DNA from: Thermochaetoides thermophila DSM 1495
Taxonomy: Eukaryota > Ascomycota > Sordariomycetes > Sordariales > Chaetomiaceae
Assembly: GCF_000221225.1 (NCBI RefSeq)
Contig: NW_006383034.1
Span: 248,001-312,000, forward strand
DNA: 64,000 nt
Reading direction: 5' to 3'
Part shown: positions 25,011 through 36,067 of the stretch, piece by piece
Layout: each line of letters starts with the position of its first letter
Numbering within the stretch: the first letter of the stretch is position 1
The notes under the pieces: generated by a model
Database searches by the model: none
What the model saw: the letters and a program-made list of their open reading frames with translations, nothing else
Told to the model about the DNA's origin: nothing
Made by a program: the position numbers and the translations under genes

Positions 25011-27599
25011 TGCTACCATGATGTAATTTGTATCACCGGCGACCAAGGTGTGTAACCGCCACCACGATCGAGGTTTGAGAGAGGGCCAGCTGCCGCTCCC
25101 ACCACTCCGGAGGTCTTGCAAATCAAGAAAGGGTTGGTTTCCCCCGAATAATTTGGCAACCGATTGGCAGAAAGGGAGATAGATAGGAATGTGGCCAAGG
25201 CAGCGCGCGTCTAATAATGGTAATGACAGGCAAAAAATGGGAAAGACTGGCGCCTATGTGGATGTGGTGCGACTTGATATGGAGGAGGGTGTCTGCTCCC
25301 TGCCGCGTCTGTACAAGAAACGTGAGGGAAGTGCGTGCAGATCGTGGCACTAATTTGTAGGCTTAATGGGTTCAATATCTAGGGACACGCTTTTGCGTAG
25401 CTATGGAATAAGATAGGACAGCCTTTGGCGCTCATGGTGGGTATCTTTTGCCGTGCCGATGGTGTTTACTGTATCAACATTCTGCCGCTTCATAAAGAAG
25501 CAGAAGGGCACCGTATCTTTACGAGTGGGAGAAAGTCGTTCTGCAACATGAACGTCGGCTACGTCGGCTACGTTGGAGAAACCACAGATGGCAACTGGTG
25601 ATCCAGGTACTACTCATGACAGTTCACAGGAAGATACCCGGAACTTAGCATAAACAACCGAAAGCATTGATCCCCATTGGTAGATCTTGGGAGAAACGAA
25701 AAAGTGCCGGTAGAATAGTAGGTAAGAGTGGGAGGAAACTGAGCGCAGCCTCGGTGTCCATGGAAGTGCAAAGGGTGCGAGCTTCTCACGGCGGTTGGCG
25801 GGGGCCAAATCACGGCCACCCGCCGGGTCAGTCGGGCAAAGCCTGGCGTTTGGTGAAGCGACAGAGCCAGAGCACCTACCTACAGTCCTTAGGCGAAGCC
25901 GGCAAAGTCAGGTATCAAGACGGAGCAGCGAGGATGTACATACATTAGCGCGGTGTTGCAGCGCAGCGCATTGTGCAGGCCGCATCCAAACTTGGGTTCA
26001 AATGCCAAGGCCCGCCAGTTTTTGCTGCGACTTCCTCAAGACGCAGCAAAAATGGGCGGATTCCGGCGGGGTGGGGCACCGTGGGACACGGTGGGGTAGG
26101 ACAGGGGGTCCCTTGCCTTGGCCTAGCCTGGGCCAGGCCAAGACTGGGTGCGGTCTGCTGCCAAGAACTGCCACAAATCCGGGACCCTGGTGATGCAGCT
26201 CAAGCAGTTGCGGTTTGCCAAAGCCCGAGCTGTTTGTCTCCCATGGACAAGAACCGGCGCTGGGTGACACGGATATCATGACGACGGCAGCATCCATGTT
26301 ATCCAAAATATCACATCAGTTAGAAAGGCATCAAGGTTTAGAGATGTAAATGCTATGCTATATCTATAGCCGCCGAAGGATTCAAGTTTTCAGCTTTTAA
26401 CCGCCTTTCTTGCTGGTATTTCTGGGAGCAAGGCTCTTCTTTTCTAAGCGACAACTTGCTACAACCTACCCCCATTCAGTGAGAATTTGGGGAAGGCACT
26501 GTAACCTTGTGCCTTTTCCGCAGACTGAACGACTTCCTGTCCCAGAGACACCAATATACACAGTTGGGCGGCTGATTATTCTCTGTTTCGTCGTGCTCTG
26601 CATATCATGCTGTCACCGCCAATCACGAAAGCTCGCAAAGTTCCAGTCCAGGCAAGCAAAGCGTCGAGGATGCTATTCCAATACTACGGTGCTGCTTTCT
26701 GCCTGGCATGGACACCGAAATGTCGGGCTAATGGATTAGGTACCTATTGATGAATGTTTCATTCTGGATTATCTGGCCTTTTGATTCCGAAGTTACCTTT
26801 CTTAAGGCTCTCTCCAACTGGCTGAGCCAGTAGTCCAGCCCGGATATGGCATCTGGGCACCTGGGTTACACAACGTATCTGCCCTGCTTGGGGCCGTGTT
26901 CATTTTGGATGTCCTCAACTTTGGCAAAGCCACGGCGTTTCACCAAGTTATCATCCTCCTCGGCTGGTTTGGCCCGTTTGGACATACGAAATACCGCTGT
27001 TAGAACGTGTTGAAGGACAGAGCGCCCCGGATACCCAGAGTCTAGTAGCTCTTTATCATGCGTTCTCATCCCTCATTTCCTAAGGCCTGTCAAGCCACAT
27101 GCCAGGCTCAGTTTATTGTTGCTGACAAAGTCAAACCAGCTTTGATACGGCTTAGCTACAGTTGTTCGATGACTTTAAACAGTGAAGTATCCAGATCTTT
27201 GGGTTGCCTACGCTTATGAACATTCCAGGCTGGTGCCCGTTACGGAGTCAGAAGAACGACCCGGCGTACCGGAACATGGCATCCACAGTCAGAACCCAAT
27301 TAGAGCCCCCCCGTGAAACAAGCGCCCACCGCTTTCCGCTTTTGGGATCGTTAGCCGGATGAGCCCCGATGGCGTGCATGTTCTTTTTTATGTCCCTGTG
27401 ACAAAACTGGCCAAGTGTCTGGTGTGCCAAGTGCGGCTGGCAGGCTTGTGTGACTCCAGGCTTGTTGTGATGGCAGGGACGGCTTTGTTCGGTTTGATTG
27501 CCAATTCGGACCGCAAACCCATTTCAGGTTGTCAACATAGATTGGTAGTAGAACGAGTGAGAGAGAGCAGAGCGGGGAAGATGATCATCAGAAAGAATC

Positions 27600-27600
<1 letters not shown>

Positions 27601-27630
<30 letters not shown>
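27601..27630 (+). repeat. (AGC)10 microsatellite
   Basis: Ten perfect AGC units. It lies in a short plus-strand frame as poly-Ala, but nothing else supports coding. Confidence 0.95.
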
Positions 27631-27632
<2 letters not shown>

Positions 27633-28554
27633 CCGCTGACTCGACGATCAGAGGATTTTGTGTTGTTATGCTAATGTGAACCTTGATGCACCTACATCAG
27701 GCATCACAATCAAAATCGCTTTGTCACTTCCAGCCATGTGGATGGAGATAGAGGCGCGTGATGTAACCCATCGTCCAGCCCAGTTGGCCATAATATCAAG
27801 CCGACTTTTCTGTGTCCTCGCTCTATTCAAGAATGTACCCCCAATTTTTTTGGGGGCCACTAGCTACTGCTCTGCTCGGTTCTTTGAGACACTGTCAAAG
27901 CGCTGTGTAGCGTTTCTTAGGAAAGAAGGCGGTCTGCAACGGCGGCTGAATTGGATGGATCAACACCCCTTTTGTGGTGAATAGTAGGAAGATATATAGG
28001 TAGGTAGTATAACAGATTAGACATGTCATGATAAACATCACCGCCGCATAGCAGCGTCATGTGTTGACCGAGGGACACACGTTGAGAGGGGGGAAGACGG
28101 TCGTTTGCCCAAACAACGTTGTCCTGTGTGGGCTCGCTTGTCGTCAAAGTTGCAGTACACATACACGCGGGTGAACTACGGATTTCGAAGGACATATGAG
28201 GATCATCCAAATCCTACCTGTGGCTGAGCAGCGAAGAACACAAGTTCCTGCGTGCCATTATGGTTGCCCTTAGACCCAATGGCCGTTGATTTGGTCGAGA
28301 AGCTCAATACCGAGCTACGTATGTAGATCCTTCTCATACCTTGCTCGAGTCACATAAACCTTACGGGCATTCATCAAGGCTCACCGGAGGAGAACCGTAA
28401 CGCCATCATAACATCAAGTACTGCTACGCCAGGACATCAAGACATTAACAAGAACTCAAGGCATGTATAATATGCAATTCCACACATCATTGTATTGTAC
28501 AGAACAAAGGAAACAGACATAGCTGGTAGTTCAATCAAGAGACTGCCCGTATGT

Positions 28555-28578
28555 GTAGTAGTAGTAGTAGTAGTAGTA
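28555..28578 (+). repeat. (GTA)8 microsatellite
   Basis: Eight perfect GTA units about 220 bp beyond the stop codon of the nucleoporin gene, probably in or just after its 3' UTR. Confidence 0.95.
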
Positions 28579-28794
28579 TCAGCGTTGCTCATTTTGTCTT
28601 CGCCGCCACACATGCCGCAATGTTTTCCCTTCCAGAAGAATCCCCATCTCCCCGAGTGATGATTAAGGATCAATCTCAATGATATCCCAGGGTAACTCCA
28701 AAATTATTGTTTCCTCCCTTCCAGAGCAGCAAGCCAAAACAAGCAACCATCCATGCATCCAACGACATTCACGCATCCATCATTTTAATTCACT

Positions 28795-29211
28795 TTACTG
28801 GTTCCCACCGCCACCGCCTCCTCCGCCGCGAGCCCTCTTTCCGCCCCTCTCGCCCTGGGGCTGTCCGCCTTCCCCATCTCTCTGTCTCTTGTTTCCCGCA
28901 TTCCCGGCACCAGCACTGCCGCCAGCTCCTCCAGCAGCAGCAGCAGCAGCAGCAGTAGCAGTAGCACCCCCAGGGGTGAACTCGCCAGCATTGGGGTTCA
29001 ATCCGCCCGCGGCGCCGCCAGCGCCCCGACCAGCCCCAACAAATCCGCCGCCACGGCCGCCACGTGCACCGCGCGGGCCGGCCTGATAGAGACCGCGCGC
29101 GGTACGAGCACCACCAGGACCGCCTCTACCAGCTGGGACAGGAATGCCCATCCTCTGTGGTTGATTCTGACCACCAGCTTGTTGCTGGCCTTGTTGTTGT
29201 TGCTGTTGACC

Positions 29212-29246
<35 letters not shown>

Positions 29247-32200
29247 GACCTTTCTGCTGCTGCTGTTGCTGCTGTGGTTGTTGAGGTTGCTGAGGCTGGG
29301 TCTGTTGCGGCTGTTGCCCAGCCTGAGGAGGAGCGGGGATGTTACTTGTAGGAGCTGGGGCACCGAATGGGTTCAAAGGAGCAGTGAAGGGGTTCACTGC
29401 AGGCTTGGGTATTGCACTAGGAGGAGCAGCTGTAGTGGTCTTTGCCTCTTGCTTAGTCTCTTCCTTAGGCGGCGCTGCTATAACACTGTTGTTAGTAATG
29501 ACGTTCCACTCTTGATATAGGACGGTGAACTGTAGACGTACCTGAAGGAGCCTGAGCAGGAGCCGCAGGGGCTGCGGTAGCCGGAGCAACAGGCTGAGCA
29601 GGAGTAGGAGCTGGCGATGGAGCTGCCGAGGCAGGGGCCGGGGCTGGGGCCTGGGCAGGAGCCGGAGGTTTCGCGTCCTTAGCGATATTCCAGACCTCGA
29701 CGACGGGCTTCTGCGGTGTTTCCTTGGCCGCCGTCTCGACAATTGCCAGCTTGGCCTGGGCCGTCTTGTGCTGCCTGTCGAGCATGTTGATCCGGAGAGC
29801 AGACTTCTTCTCGGTCAAGGCCGTGGCCTGCTCCTTAGCATTGGTGATCTTTTGCTCATATTCAGCCTTGAGAGCAGCCTCTATCTCCTCTTTGATCTTC
29901 TTCGTCTCGGCAGCCACCATCCGCTTCACGTTGCTCTTCACAATGGCCGAGATAGTCGGATTCTTGGCAACAGCCTCCCGAATTTGGGCGTCGGTCATGT
30001 TGGTGATATCGGGCACTGGAGTTCCAGGAGCAGCATTGGCCTCGGTCTTGACAGGAGTAGCAGGGACACCATTCTGAGGGCCTGCCGTCTGCTGCTCAGC
30101 CTTGATGATGGCCAGCTCCTGCTGAAGCTTGAGGTCAAACTCAGCTTGCAGCTTGGCCTTCTCCTCCTGAATTTGTTTCTCCATAGCCTCCTTAGACTCC
30201 TGGAGTTTCTTGTTGAGCGCCGTCTTCATCTTATCAGAGCGCTGCTTGACGATGTTGTCAGCTTGCTCCTCAAGCTCCTTGGCCCTCTTCTCGAACTCTG
30301 CAGCCTTGGCCTCGGCCGCAGCGATCTTCTCTTCAAGAGCCTTGCGCTCTTCATCCGACAGGCCTGCAGATGGCTGAGCAGACACGCTAGTCTCAGCCGT
30401 GGCCACATCGCCGCCGCTGGTCGCAGCCAAGGCCCGGTCTCGTTCAGCAATAGCAGCAGCAAGCTCCTGCTTGAGCTGCTCGACTTGGGCCTCTGCGGCC
30501 GCTTTCTGGGCAGATACAGATTCGAGCTGCTGCTTGACGGCCTGCAGCTGCTGTGTGAGTTCGTTGATCTGGTCTGATGGCGCGGCAGAGACTGGTGCTG
30601 CCGCGGGTTGTTCAGTCGATGAAGCAGCAAGCTGCTGCTGAAGACTTGTGTTCTTCTCCGTCGCAGTCGCTAGCTGTTGCTTGGTCGTCTCGAGCTCCTT
30701 CTCCAAAGCCGCCAGTTGTTCCTTAACACCATCGAGAGTAGCTTGCAGAGTGTTCTTCTCATTCGTGGCCTCGTCGCGCTGGGTCTTCATATTCCTAAAC
30801 CGGGCCTTGAAGTCCTCCGCAAGCTTCTCCCTAGTGGCCTTCCACTCATTGGTCTTTGTCTCCAGGGCATTCTCTGCCTCCTTAACCTTCTGCTGGAGGG
30901 CCTGTTCGGACTGCTTGAGCACATCCCGTTCGCCCTCCAAGGCCGCGATCATGGCCTTGAGCTGTTCGACCTCCTGAGGATCGGCCTGGCCATACTTGCT
31001 GAGGATCGTCTCAATCCGCTTCTGCAAGCCGTCGCGAGCCTCCTGCAACTGCCGAATCTCCTCCTCCTTGAAGCCCTTATCCAGCTCCAGCTCGGCAATG
31101 CGGGCCTCGAGAGGCTGGATCTTGGCCTCAAGTTCCGTGATCCTGGCGGCCTTCTGCTCAAGCAGGGCCTGGGCCCGCTGGTTCTCGTTCCGGAGAGTGA
31201 CATTGCTCTCGCGGATGAGGTTAAGCTCATTCAGTTTCTCCATGAGCTCCTTGTGCGTGAGCGAAGTCCTCGTGCTGTCGGCTTGCGAAGCACGCTCCTG
31301 CTCGAGTTTGAGGCGAGTCTCATCCAACTGCGACTGTGTGTACTCGAGCTGTTGCTGAAGCCTCTTGGCCTCCTGAACCTTGATATCGTACTGCACCTCC
31401 AGGATCTCCTTTTCGCGGCGCAGATAGCTGTTGAGCTCGCGCAGGCCTTCGGTCGCCATGTCAGCAATCGCGGGCGCCGCGGCCTCACCAGACACGTCGC
31501 CCTGAGTACGCTTTTGTTGCAAGGCTGTGATCTGAGCAGTCACGGCGTCGAGCTGCTGGTGAAGCAGCTTGTTTTGGGCTGCCATATCGTCGCGACGAGC
31601 CTTGATTTCGGCAATCTCTTGCTCGAGCCGTTGCCTACGCTCCTCCCAGGACTGCTCGCTCTGGGCAAGCGAAATCTTGGCCGAATCGGCCTCGGCCCTC
31701 CAGGCGGCAGCCTGGGTCTTGAGCTCGTTGTGCTCAGCACGAAGCTGCTGCAGTAACTTGGCGGCTTCGGCATGCTTGACGAGCTCCTGTTCGTAATCCT
31801 GCTGAGCCTTCGTAGCGATCTCGGCCTGAGCGCGGAGATCCTGTTGATGGAAGCGCGCGGCCTCCTTGTACCGTTCCTCCTCGTCCTTGAGACGAGCGAT
31901 CTCGGCATTGAGCATCCGCTCCTTCTCCTCGAACTTCCGGGCGACATCGCTCTGCGAATCCCGAAGCATGTTAAGTTCGTTGTTCGTGTTGCTGAGCTCG
32001 GCGGTAAGGGCCTCAACACGCTGCTGCAATTCGTTGATGGTGTTGGCCTTGGACGCCAAGGCGGCGTCCATTTCTTGACGGTACTGCTCGTGGGACTCGT
32101 TGAGGCTCGAAAGCTCCTCCTCCATGTCCTTGCTGAGCTGTTTGAACTGCTCAGCCTGCTGCTTGGCATGTTCGAGCTGGACAGTAAGAAGATCCAGGTT

Positions 32201-35187
32201 GTTCTTGAGCTCCTGGACCTCGCCCTCCAACTCTTCGATGCGCGCCTGAGCTTCTTCGCTGGGCTGCTCGGCAGCTGCAGGGGCCCGCGGTGTCGGCAGA
32301 GGACGCAGTCGCTCGGCACGTTCCTGGGCATTCCGCACCTCGATCTCCAGCTCGCTAACACGGGCTTGCAGATGGTCACGGGTGGTCTTGACCTGGATGT
32401 TTTCCTCCTTAACTTGACTGATCATGGACGTAAGCTCGTCGATACGCTTCTGGAATTGCTGAGCGTCGAACTCCTTCCGGAGCTGCACCTTCTTGCTCTC
32501 CTCGATCTCCTCCGATAGCTTGCGCTTGGTCGTCGAGAGCTCAGCCTCGAGAGAGTCGATCTGGGCTTGTAGTCGGCGCTTCGTTTCGGCTTCGCTCAGT
32601 TCGCGCTCGTTCAACAGCGACTGCTGGCTTGCCAGCAGGCCGTTGAGGCGAGTCTTCTCCTGGGCGAGACTCTCGTTATCCTGGGTAAGGCGTTCCTGGA
32701 TAGTCCTCCACAAGGCCTTCTCTGCCTTGAGGTTGGCGTTCTCGCTCCGCAAGCTCTCAACTAGGCCACGAGCCTCAACCAGATCCTCGGCCACTTGCTG
32801 AGTGCGAATATCCTGCTTAGCAGCAGCCTCGGACAAAGACTGGTTCCTCTTCTGCAGCTCCTGGTTTTCAGACTGGAGGGCCTTGAAGTTGGACTCCAGC
32901 ATGTTGTAGCGTTCGGTGGCCAGAGTGAGCTGGCTGGAAAGTTTCGTCACCTCGCTCTGGAGGGAGCCTTTTTCGCCGGACAGCTTGTCAATTTGTTCGC
33001 GCATCGCGTTCCTGTCCGTGACCTGGTCATTGCGGTATGCATCGAACTGTGCCTGCAGCTCCCGGAGGGCCGCGGCAAGCTGGGCTTCGTTGGCATGAGG
33101 CTGCTCGACGCTAGGGAGAACCTCGCGCTGCTCGCCATCGGCCTGGGTGCCAAGAACCTTCTGGATCTCTGCAGGTGTCGCCCGTTGCTGAAGCATGCGA
33201 CGGAACATATCGCGCTCCGTCATATGACTCTTCATCCGGATAGTGATGGAACGAACCTCGTCCTGGAGGGCAGCCACCGTAGCGCGGAGCTGCTGAACCT
33301 CCTCATGCTCCTGGGCTGCCTGACGTTGGGCAGCCAGAGCCTCCTCGTTCTCCATCTTGGTCGCCAACTCCCGGGTGAGCTTCAGGAGCTCCTCGTTCTT
33401 CTGCTGGAGCTCGTAAATGTCCTTGAAAACGGTGAACCTCTCGGTGATGAAACGGTGAGTGTCCGATAGATCCTCAAGGGCACCCTCCGAAATCTCGCCG
33501 CGCTGGAGACGCTCGAACTGAGCGATCTCCTCCTCCGTAAGCTGATCCATGCCCTTCTCCTTAGCATGAGCATTGAAGATGAGCACATGGATCTGTGTGC
33601 TAAGATCACGCAGCTGCGCCCGCAAGATCTTGACCTCGGCTTGGGCCTGAGAAGCAGCAGCCTCGGCCTTGCGAGCAGCCTTGACAGCAGCGTCGCGTTC
33701 TTCGTACGACTGCTGCATGATCTCGGACATTTGGATGACCTCGTTCCTCAAGCGCTCCGACTCGGCGTTGAGCTCATCGATTTCAGGCAGCTTGGCCTCC
33801 AGCATGCTGACGGCGTCATCAAGATCCTCCTGAAGCTTCTGGCTGCGTCGCTGTTCGCTGGCCAACTGCGCCTTCACCTTCAGAAGCTCCTCCAGTGTCT
33901 CCGTAGCGCGCTGAGTAGCCTTTCCACGGAGAGAAGCCGGTGTACCAAAGGGCGACGACGGGCGAGCCAGAAGAGAGCCATTAGCTCTCGGTGTCTGAGG
34001 AACAGAGCCCGGAACTCCATCGTGTGATTCGACCAAAGTCCTGAGGCGATCGACCTCAGATTGAAGATCCTGGACTTGCTGCTCGCTCTGCGAAAGGTCC
34101 TCCTTGGCTTGTTCAAGCTCGCGGCGGACCCGTCTTATCTCCTCAGCGCTATCGTCCTTCACCTTCTCCAACCGGAGCTCGACTTCCTTCAAGCGGTTAC
34201 GGTGAGTCTGGGCCTGCTGGTCCTTCAGCTCAACAAGGCGTTTTGATGATTCCAGCTCCTGGCGGAAACTCTCTTCGGCACGGGCAGCAGACTCTTGGAG
34301 TTGCTGCACTTTTGTAAGGGCCTCCTCCGCCTTGGACTGAGCCTCTTGCAGCCTCTTTCGAAGTTGTTGTTCGGTCTTCTGCAGAGACTGGATCGTGGAG
34401 AGGGCATCCTCTTTCTCGCGCTGCAGCTGCGCAATCTGGGCACCCTTCTCCTTGCGAATCTTCAGGTTCTCAGCGGCCTTGGTCTTCAACTCGTTATCGT
34501 ACCAGTCATTGTTCTTTTTGGCGAGTTCGAGTTCCTGCTTCAAAGACTCCTCCCGATACTTGGCCGAGTTCGCGGCGGTTTGGGCAGTCTGAACGGCTTG
34601 GTTAAGGTTGTTGATCTCCTGGTTGAGCTTCAGAATTTTCTGATGCTGCTTCTGAAGTTCCTCGGAAAGGGCAGCGTTGGCGCTTGCCTTGGAGTCTACG
34701 ATGGCCAAGGTTTCGCGGTTCGAAGTTTCGAGAGAAGCAATACGCGCCCGAAGGGTCTCGATCTCCGAGAGCGATGCGGAACCCGAGGACTTGAGGGTCT
34801 GAAGTTCATTTTCGAGTGTTCGCCGGGCGGATTCTGATAACGGCGACAGGTCAGACAACTGTACTCTCAACCGAGAAACCAATCGCTAAGGAGAAAGAGC
34901 CTACCTTCGCTCTGCAATTTCTGGCGAAGCTCCTCCACTTCTTTCAGCGCCTTGTCCGACGTGGCCTTGAACTGCTCGCAGCGGGACTCGGCGCCCCGAA
35001 TTGCGCCCTCCAGCTCGACATTGAGATGAAACTTGTCCTGCTCGAGCTCGCGGATCTTTGAGAGGACTGCTGCGAGCACAGACTTGACGAGGTCGGCGGT
35101 CGGCGCTGATACGACCGTTTCGAGGTCGACTTGCGAGATATTGGCCTGCGCTGACAGGTAGCCAAGGTCGACCTCGGCTGCCGCCAT
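28795..35187 (-). CDS. MLP1: Nuclear pore basket protein, MLP1/TPR type
   Basis: Large coiled-coil filament protein of the nuclear basket, which in yeast and animals helps mRNA quality control and chromatin anchoring at the pore. Three exons (35187-34905, 34833-29542, 29477-28795) give 2085 residues. Residues about 40-1700 are almost unbroken heptad coiled coil rich in Glu, Gln, Lys and Leu. The conserved TERDMFRRMLQQR segment is near residue 628, as in TPR/MLP proteins. After about 1760 the chain turns Pro/Ala-rich, then has a poly-Gln tract (about 1928-1947, encoded mainly by CAA repeats), an RG/GGR-rich stretch and a basic KRQR...GGKRARGGGGG tail. The start ATG opens the first conserved segment. 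Introns are 71 and 64 nt. Long open frames on the opposite strand come from codon bias. Confidence 0.95.
29215..29275 (-). repeat. CAA/CAG repeat encoding poly-Gln in MLP1
   Basis: On the coding strand, runs of CAA and CAG codons, including about ten uninterrupted CAA units, encode a Q tract broken by single G residues. The purity of the CAA part suggests recent slippage expansion. Confidence 0.9.
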
Positions 35188-36067
35188 TTTGAACGCGTTT
35201 ACCTTCGTCGACGTTGCTCAGCGCATGAATGGGAAATTAGGAAACGGGGTTGATCGTTCAAATCGAAAAAAAAATAATGGGTGTCGCTGAAAGAAAATCT
35301 CACGCGCAATAGTCAGGGATATGGAGAAATCAACGCGACCTAGCCTGGGCGAAATGGGGTCGCGTGTAGATTGGTGTTGAGTTTCTTTAGATTTCTGGAA
35401 GAAAAAAAAAGGTTGGAAAGATGAAGTCTAGGGTCGAGAAGTGAAGCCTTCTCCTTCCTCACCACTGTCACTGTTTTCGGCAGGATGCAAGCAAGCCAAA
35501 GCAGGCGCCGGGCGGAAAGGAGTTGTCCTACGCGCCCCTGCCACCAGTCAGCAGCCGGGAAAGCTCCAAGTGGGTCCAAACCTACACAGCGTGGCCAGCG
35601 ACAAACCTGCAGCTTGGAGCATTGACACGTGTGGTCTGTGCGCTTCGCTGATAGTAGCCGTAATTTTACACGCGTCAACAGTGTAAATTACACCGTTAGT
35701 TACGGATTAACGGTTTGGACAATGAGGCTTTTTGTAATTGTTGCCTTTGTTCAATGGCTGCTGGTGTTAAGCGCATGCGGCAAGCCCGTCCTAACTGTAG
35801 TTACATATCAGACGTGGTTTTATGGACAACGGACAGAAAAGCCGAGTTATCCGTGCGACACATGAGTCAAATCATGTCAATTGCGCTATAATCATATACG
35901 GTTGTGTTTTTTTACGTTAACTCTACGAGGTATGCAATGAATATCATTGTAGGTCTGCCCCTCTCCGGACCTCCCACGCTGCTGAACTTGCCTCAACCCC
36001 ATCCCCCCCCCCCCCCCGCCCCTTTGACCAAAATACCCTTACTCAACGAGAGTCGCTCTACCGTTCA
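35188..36067. other. MLP1 promoter and 3' flank of the Cys-rich gene
   Basis: About 0.9 kb. The right part should hold the 3' UTR of the cysteine-rich gene and the left part the MLP1 promoter. A 15-nt C run lies at 36003-36017. A 48-codon frame starting at ATG 35722 on the plus strand begins with a signal-peptide-like hydrophobic stretch, but it has no other support. Confidence 0.55.

Larger units (their letters stand above)
17498..28794. other. 11 kb gene-poor region
   Basis: No gene with a recognisable domain or consistent exon chain was found on either strand. The bZIP promoter is presumably at the left end, and the nucleoporin 3' UTR at the right end. The interior is lower in GC than the flanking exons and holds only short frames, (AGC)10 at 27601-27630, (GTA)8 at 28555-28578, and weak coding-like relics near 24480-25010 on the minus strand. 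No LTRs, terminal inverted repeats or transposase fragments were recognised by eye, but decayed elements would be easy to miss. Confidence 0.6.

Noticed and set aside
30677..31756. Plus-strand open frame of 359 codons, Leu-rich
   Set aside because: It is the mirror image of the Glu/Gln/Lys-rich coiled coil of MLP1. Codon bias keeps the opposite strand open.
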